Shown here in pieces: positions 60,885-64,000 of a stretch of 64,000 bases of DNA; position 1 is the stretch's first letter; every line of letters starts with the position of its first letter. The notes under the pieces are model-generated. The model made no database searches. It saw nothing but the letters and a program-made list of their open reading frames with translations, and was not told the origin of the DNA. The position numbers and the translations under genes were made by a program. Source of the stretch: JAEWWD01 sp964440115. Lineage in GTDB: Bacteria > Bacillota > Clostridia > Christensenellales > CAG-138. The DNA is taken from NCBI GenBank assembly GCA_964440115.1, contig CAYTPV010000004.1, positions 310,001 to 374,000 of the forward strand. Reading direction: 5' to 3'.

Positions 60885-61443
60885 TGTGGCGGAGTGCTGT
60901 ATGCTTCATATAATGACGATGCGCTAAGGCTGGATTTTGCTAAGCGGTTGCTGCCAAAGCTGAATGAATTGGGGATTGCCACCGACTCCACACTTGAGGC
61001 GTTCAATCAAAGCAAAGAGCAAAAGAGTATAAATCCTGGGCAGAAGATACCATGCAAGAACTGCCTCTCTGCGCACCTGAGATATGGGCCAACAAAATTA
61101 TGTCTAGAACGTTCGTACCACATTATGTACGACAACATGGATTAGAAGAATACTTCCGTTTTATCCTGATGTCCAGTGAAATCGGAATACGCAAGCCAAG
61201 CGCCGAGATATTCCGCATAGCGGCGCAAAGACTTGGTATTCTTCCGGGCGAATGCGCATATGTAGGAGATATCATATCAAGGGATGTGCGCGGCATACGA
61301 AATGCCGGGATCAAAATCGATAATCCTGGTGTTGCGTATAAAGAGCGGCATACATTGGAAAAGGCTATGATGTGGATTGCGATATTGAAAATCTCAGCGA
61401 AATTCCAGAAATCATTCGAATGTATAATGCCGTGCTCAGTTAA
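60862..61443 (+). pseudogene. Decayed HAD hydrolase gene (copy 6)
   Basis: Pieces of the same HAD sub-family appear in order but in different frames. MIKAVLYNV (from ATG 60862) changes frame into GGVLYASYNDDALRLDFAK, then into YKSWAEDTMQELPLCAPEIWANKI and EEYFRFILMSSEIGIRKPSAEIF with YVGDIISRDVRGIRNAG. The ending NLSEIPEIIRMYNAVL is again in another frame. At least three frameshifts are needed, and about 60 residues around motif II are missing. The start overlaps the end of the EEP gene, so it once followed it in an operon. A LacI-type site (61456) lies just behind it. Confidence 0.88.
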
Positions 61444-61455
61444 TAGAAACAATTT

Positions 61456-61471
61456 ACGTAAACGTTTGCAG
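61456..61471. promoter_or_regulatory. Orphan LacI-type site behind the decayed HAD gene
   Basis: ACGTAAACGTTTGCAG matches the regulon operator at 13 of 16 bases. No promoter or plus-strand gene start follows, so it may be the remnant of a lost transcription unit. Confidence 0.5.
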
Positions 61472-61527
61472 CATACGGAAATCTGACACACCGGAAGAAG
61501 AGTCCGGTGGTCAGGTTGTTGGGAATA

Positions 61528-62148
61528 TCAGGTTTTGGTGATAATAATGCCTTCTACAAGATTCGCTACATCTTCGCAATCGTCCAGTGCGTTTTCGAGT
61601 TCGTCGTAAATCTTGTGTTTCTTGATGAGTTCGATAGCATCCTTTTCCGTGTCAAACAGCTCGCGCAGAGCATCTTTGTAGCAGCGGTCGCCCATTTCTT
61701 CAATGCGGTTGATTTCAACAACCAGCTCATAAAGCTTGCTGTTGCGTTTGCCGCGTTTTAGCTCGGACATCAGCTCTAAGAGCTTTTCACAGGCTTCCAC
61801 ATTGAGTTTTGCCATGGCTTTCATGGGGTCCGTGATTTGGGTGACGTGCATCATCCATAAATGATTTGAGACGGATTCGATGTCATCTACGATATCGTCG
61901 GTTTCGTTAGCGATCTTATGGATGTCGTCGCGGTCGATAGGCGTAATGAAAGCGTCATTCAGCTGCTCGGAAATTTCATGCATATGATTGTCGGCTTCCT
62001 GTTCTACCTTCTTTATTGCATGGAATGCATCTTCCGTAAGCGTGCTGCTGTCCATTATATCCTTCAGCATGTTTGCGGATCTGAGCGCGAATTCAACACC
62101 ACGTACAAAAGACTCATAAAAATCCATGTCTTTTTTCTTTAGTTTCAT
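61528..62148 (-). CDS. PhoU-like protein of the DUF47 family
   Basis: This 206-residue helical protein starts KLKKKDMDFYESFVRGVEFALRSANMLKDIM and has the repeated acidic metal-binding patterns EQEADNHMHEISEQLND and NETDDIVDDIESVSNHL, typical of DUF47/PhoU_div. Such proteins are encoded next to PiT transporters and regulate them. Here the PiT gene lies directly upstream, with 13 nt between. The ATG at 62148 is 8 nt behind AAAGGAG and is preferred over the GTG three codons earlier. The gene ends 36 nt from a small hairpin (61489-61511). Confidence 0.92.
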   Translation of the reverse strand: MKLKKKDMDFYESFVRGVEFALRSANMLKDIMDSSTLTEDAFHAIKKVEQEADNHMHEISEQLNDAFITPIDRDDIHKIANETDDIVDDIESVSNHLWMMHVTQITDPMKAMAKLNVEACEKLLELMSELKRGKRNSKLYELVVEINRIEEMGDRCYKDALRELFDTEKDAIELIKKHKIYDELENALDDCEDVANLVEGIIITKT

Positions 62149-62161
62149 ATGGTTCACTCCT

Positions 62162-63160
62162 TTAGAATATTGCGTTCATTAAAAGCGCCATCAAGTAACC
62201 AATCAGCGCGCAGGCGGGGAAGGTCAGCACCCATGCGAGGATCATTTCTTTGACAATGTTCCAGTTGACGTTGGAGACCCTTCTTGCGGCTGCAGCCCCT
62301 AATATCGCCGTGCCTTTGGTATTGGTCGTGCTCAGCGGAATACCCATAATGGTTGCGCCGATCATACAGGCTGAAGCCGCTATCTCTGCGGAAAACCCCT
62401 GATATTTTTCAATCTTGACCATGTCCATGCCCATTGTCTTAATAATGCGATAGCCGCCAATGGACGTTCCCACAGCCATGATCATGGAACAGGCTACCAT
62501 TACCCAGATTGGGATAACCATATGGCTTCCTGGCGCAATCATACCGCCCAGCATCATAGCAAAGGCCCATATGCCTACAAACTTCTGTCCGTCCTGCGCG
62601 CCGTGACTGAATGCCATAGCAGCAGCGGAAACAACTTGTCCAATTGAAAAAAAACGATTGGCTTTGTGCCGGCTTACGTGCGAGAAACCTTTTGCCACCG
62701 CAACCGTCATCAGCCAACCGGATACAAACCCCAATATTGAGGAAATTCCCAAACCAATCAGTACCTTCTGCCATTCTGCCCAACTCACGGAAGCAATACC
62801 TCCGTTCGCGAGCGCTGCGCCTGTTAATCCCGCGATCAACGCATGGCTTTCGCTGGTGGGTATTCCAAACTTCCAGGCGCCTACCGCCCAACTGACAATC
62901 GCAATCTGTGCGGCAGCAAGCGTGACCAGACCGTCTTTCCCGGGACTCAGTTCAATTATTTTTGTAATGGTCTCCGCGACAGCCGTACCCATCAGCAGAA
63001 CACCAAGCAAATTAAAAATTGCTGCGAGTATAACGGCCTTTCTTGGGGAAAGCACCCGGGTGGAAACGACAGTGGTGAGGGCATTGGGCGCGTCCGTCCA
63101 GCCATTCACGAATATGGAGCAACAAATTAGCAGAATGACGAACACCAATCCAAATCCCAT
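62162..63160 (-). CDS. pit: PiT-family inorganic phosphate transporter
   Basis: This 332-residue transporter has about ten helices and two PiT repeats: VNGWTDAPNALTTVVSTRVLSPRKA near the N-terminus and SHGAQDGQKFVGIWAFAM in the second half. The usual ND motifs appear as TD and QD. SWAVGAWKFGIPTSESHALIAGLTGA and MGIPLSTTNTKGTAILGAAAARR are further family blocks. ATG 63160 has GAGGTG upstream. It forms an operon with the DUF47 protein downstream. Phosphate uptake beside a phosphoester-degrading regulon is functionally fitting. A leader of about 200 nt precedes it. Confidence 0.93.
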   Translation of the reverse strand: MGFGLVFVILLICCSIFVNGWTDAPNALTTVVSTRVLSPRKAVILAAIFNLLGVLLMGTAVAETITKIIELSPGKDGLVTLAAAQIAIVSWAVGAWKFGIPTSESHALIAGLTGAALANGGIASVSWAEWQKVLIGLGISSILGFVSGWLMTVAVAKGFSHVSRHKANRFFSIGQVVSAAAMAFSHGAQDGQKFVGIWAFAMMLGGMIAPGSHMVIPIWVMVACSMIMAVGTSIGGYRIIKTMGMDMVKIEKYQGFSAEIAASACMIGATIMGIPLSTTNTKGTAILGAAAARRVSNVNWNIVKEMILAWVLTFPACALIGYLMALLMNAIF

Positions 63161-63397
63161 GTATTCTACACACCTCTTTTCATCAAAATTTAAAATGAAA
63201 ACTGTATATGCGCACTCTTGGGACGCGCAAAAAACGCCGGCATGAGAGGGTATATGTGCACATTTCCTCAAAGCCGGCAATTGTTTTTGCAGAAATACCA
63301 GTCAAATTAAGAATAGTATTTGACTGCATGGAGAAAATTATTCAAACACAAAAATCTCCACAAATAAATTATAATCGTCATGGATATATAGTGTCAA
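63161..63397 (-). promoter_or_regulatory. Promoter and 200-nt leader of the PiT-DUF47 operon
   Basis: On the minus strand TTGACA (63392-63397) and TATAAT (63368-63373) are spaced by 18 nt. The leader contains the stem GCCGGC/GCCGGC with TGAG-AGG/CCTCA inside (about 63236-63277). No Pho box was recognised. The remainder of 63398-63585 shows no gene. Confidence 0.6.
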
Positions 63398-63585
63398 TCT
63401 ACATTTTTCGTAAAATTCCAGCAAAATATTCGGTTACATTCCAATAATACACAGATTTGCGGGTTGTATAACTTGACTTTGTCCAACGAAGGCAAGCAAT
63501 GCTAGATCATGATCTCTGTTTAGGGAGAGCAAGGGGATTAAATATCGTGGAATGGCTTGGTCATTACGGGGAAAAAGTGCTTTGC

Positions 63586-63609
63586 TTTCAAACTCCGCTA
63601 TGCTATAAT
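63586..63609 (+). promoter_or_regulatory. Promoter of tRNA-Arg
   Basis: TTGCTT, a 16-nt spacer and the extended -10 TGCTATAAT (ending about 63609), 15 nt before the tRNA. Confidence 0.7.
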
Positions 63610-63623
63610 CGTCTATGCGGCAT

Positions 63624-63700
63624 GCGCCCGTAGCCCAGTTGGATAGAGCGACAGACTCCGACTCTGTAGGCCGCACGTTCGAATCGTGTCGGGCGCGCCA
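63624..63700 (+). tRNA. tRNA-Arg (anticodon CCG)
   Basis: The acceptor stem GCGCCCG/CGGGCGC is perfect. The anticodon stem is ACAGA/TCTGT with loop CTCCGAC, giving anticodon CCG (codon CGG). The T arm is GCACG-TTCGAAT-CGTGT. CCA is encoded (63698-63700). It is followed by a terminator and by a recombinase remnant. Confidence 0.95.
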
Positions 63701-63705
63701 ATAAA

Positions 63706-63740
63706 AAACCCCGAGAAACACTAGGTTTCCGGGGTTTTGC
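63706..63740 (+). terminator. Terminator of tRNA-Arg
   Basis: AAACCCCGAGAAAC (63706-63719) pairs with GTTTCCGGGGTTT (63725-63737) with one internal mismatch and is followed by TGCTTTTT. Confidence 0.85.
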
Positions 63741-63744
63741 TTTT

Positions 63745-64000
63745 TCAGAAAAACTACATCTTACTTTTCGTTCTGGCAACTTTTTGGCAACCTTTTTGAA
63801 AAAAGCACTATTCAATTTGCCTGCTGCAACCTGTTCCTGATGAGCGGCAATGCGTGCATAGATGGACAAAGTCGTTTTTACATCTGCATGACCGAGCCAC
63901 TTTTGCGCGGCAAGACGTCGACACCGGCAAAGGATACTGGCGTAGTTGTGCCGGAAATTGCGGTTAAGACGGTAGCGATATATTACATGAACAACAGAAT
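63745..64000 (-). pseudogene. C-terminal remnant of a phage-type tyrosine recombinase
   Basis: Read on the minus strand from the window edge, the sequence gives NRNFRHNYASIL, then QKWLGHADVKTTLSIYARIAAHQEQ, the catalytic R-H-x-x-R/H and Tyr region of integrases. Between the two blocks the expected AGVDV appears only in another frame, so there is a frameshift. After the Tyr region the frame runs on through the antisense of the tRNA without a proper end. Position beside the 3' end of a tRNA gene fits an integrated element. The rest lies beyond the window. Confidence 0.78.

Noticed and set aside
63603..63744. Open frame continuing from the recombinase remnant through the tRNA gene.
   Set aside because: The peptide RPTRFERAAYRVG is simply the antisense translation of tRNA-Arg.
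1..64000. CRISPR arrays, rRNA genes and complete insertion sequences.
   Set aside because: No regularly spaced direct repeats, no rRNA-like stretches and no transposase motifs were seen.

Overview
The window looks like a chromosomal segment of a spore-forming member of the Firmicutes, most likely class Clostridia. The evidence is spoVAD/spoVAE at the left edge, a ctsR-mcsA-mcsB-clpC heat-shock operon, lonB-lonA-engB synteny, a PBP1A, a class III-type rpsT, strong sigma-A promoters (TTGACA/17/TATAAT), many lipoproteins, and ferredoxin and radical-free Fe-S chemistry typical of anaerobes. The species cannot be named from the sequence alone.

Layout. 0-1.8 kb: the end of the spoVA operon, then a tetrahydrofolate-type riboswitch driving an ECF folate S-component. 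1.8-12.4 kb: a large beta-propeller lipoprotein (minus), the CtsR-controlled clpC operon, a TetR/flavin reductase pair, an ABC-transporter remnant, an HD protein and an iron alcohol dehydrogenase. 12.6-16.5 kb: rpsT with a folded leader, a DtxR/MntR-type regulator, and a four-gene membrane redox operon (rhodanese, TlpA thioredoxin, a 48-residue CxxC protein, and a NapH-like Fe-S protein). 16.6-25.4 kb: PBP1A, a uracil-DNA glycosylase variant, a secreted SH3/peptidoglycan-binding protein, a two-component system and a SPOR protein. 25.4-32.5 kb: a DRTGG / ATPase / [FeFe]-hydrogenase-like / DRTGG / PHP operon, then aconitase and NADP-isocitrate dehydrogenase. 37-44 kb: lonB-lonA-engB and a metallophosphoesterase.

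The accessory part is 32.5-36.7 kb plus 43.9-61.5 kb. It holds five intact HAD hydrolases of one sub-family (all with a D-x-G-(N/G) first motif) and one decayed copy. It also holds an AfuABC/FbpABC-type ABC uptake system, a PfkB kinase, a PHP phosphoesterase, an EEP-family phosphatase/nuclease, a metallo-beta-lactamase-fold hydrolase, a full LacI regulator, a LacI-like sensor without its DNA-binding domain, an MgtC protein and a heterodimeric ABC exporter. A phosphoglycerate-mutase-like enzyme with a circularly permuted sequence belongs to the same set. Four transcription units in this set begin with near-perfect sigma-A promoters, each followed by a 16-bp palindrome of consensus ACGCAAACGTTTGCGT, a classic LacI-family operator. 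The same operator therefore links the 36-kb HADx3/permuted-mutase operon with the 45-60 kb genes. My reading is a single LacI-controlled regulon for import and dephosphorylation or rearrangement of a phosphorylated organic compound (for example a sugar phosphate or phosphodiester). It lies beside a PiT phosphate transporter with its PhoU-like partner. The substrate is not known.

The right edge has tRNA-Arg(CCG) with a decayed tyrosine recombinase next to its 3' end, a scar of an integrated element. Three intergenic regions (8.6, 22.2 and 32.4 kb) carry chains of consecutive short hairpins. Two of these share sequence modules and look like a dispersed structured repeat. No CRISPR array, rRNA or complete insertion sequence was seen.
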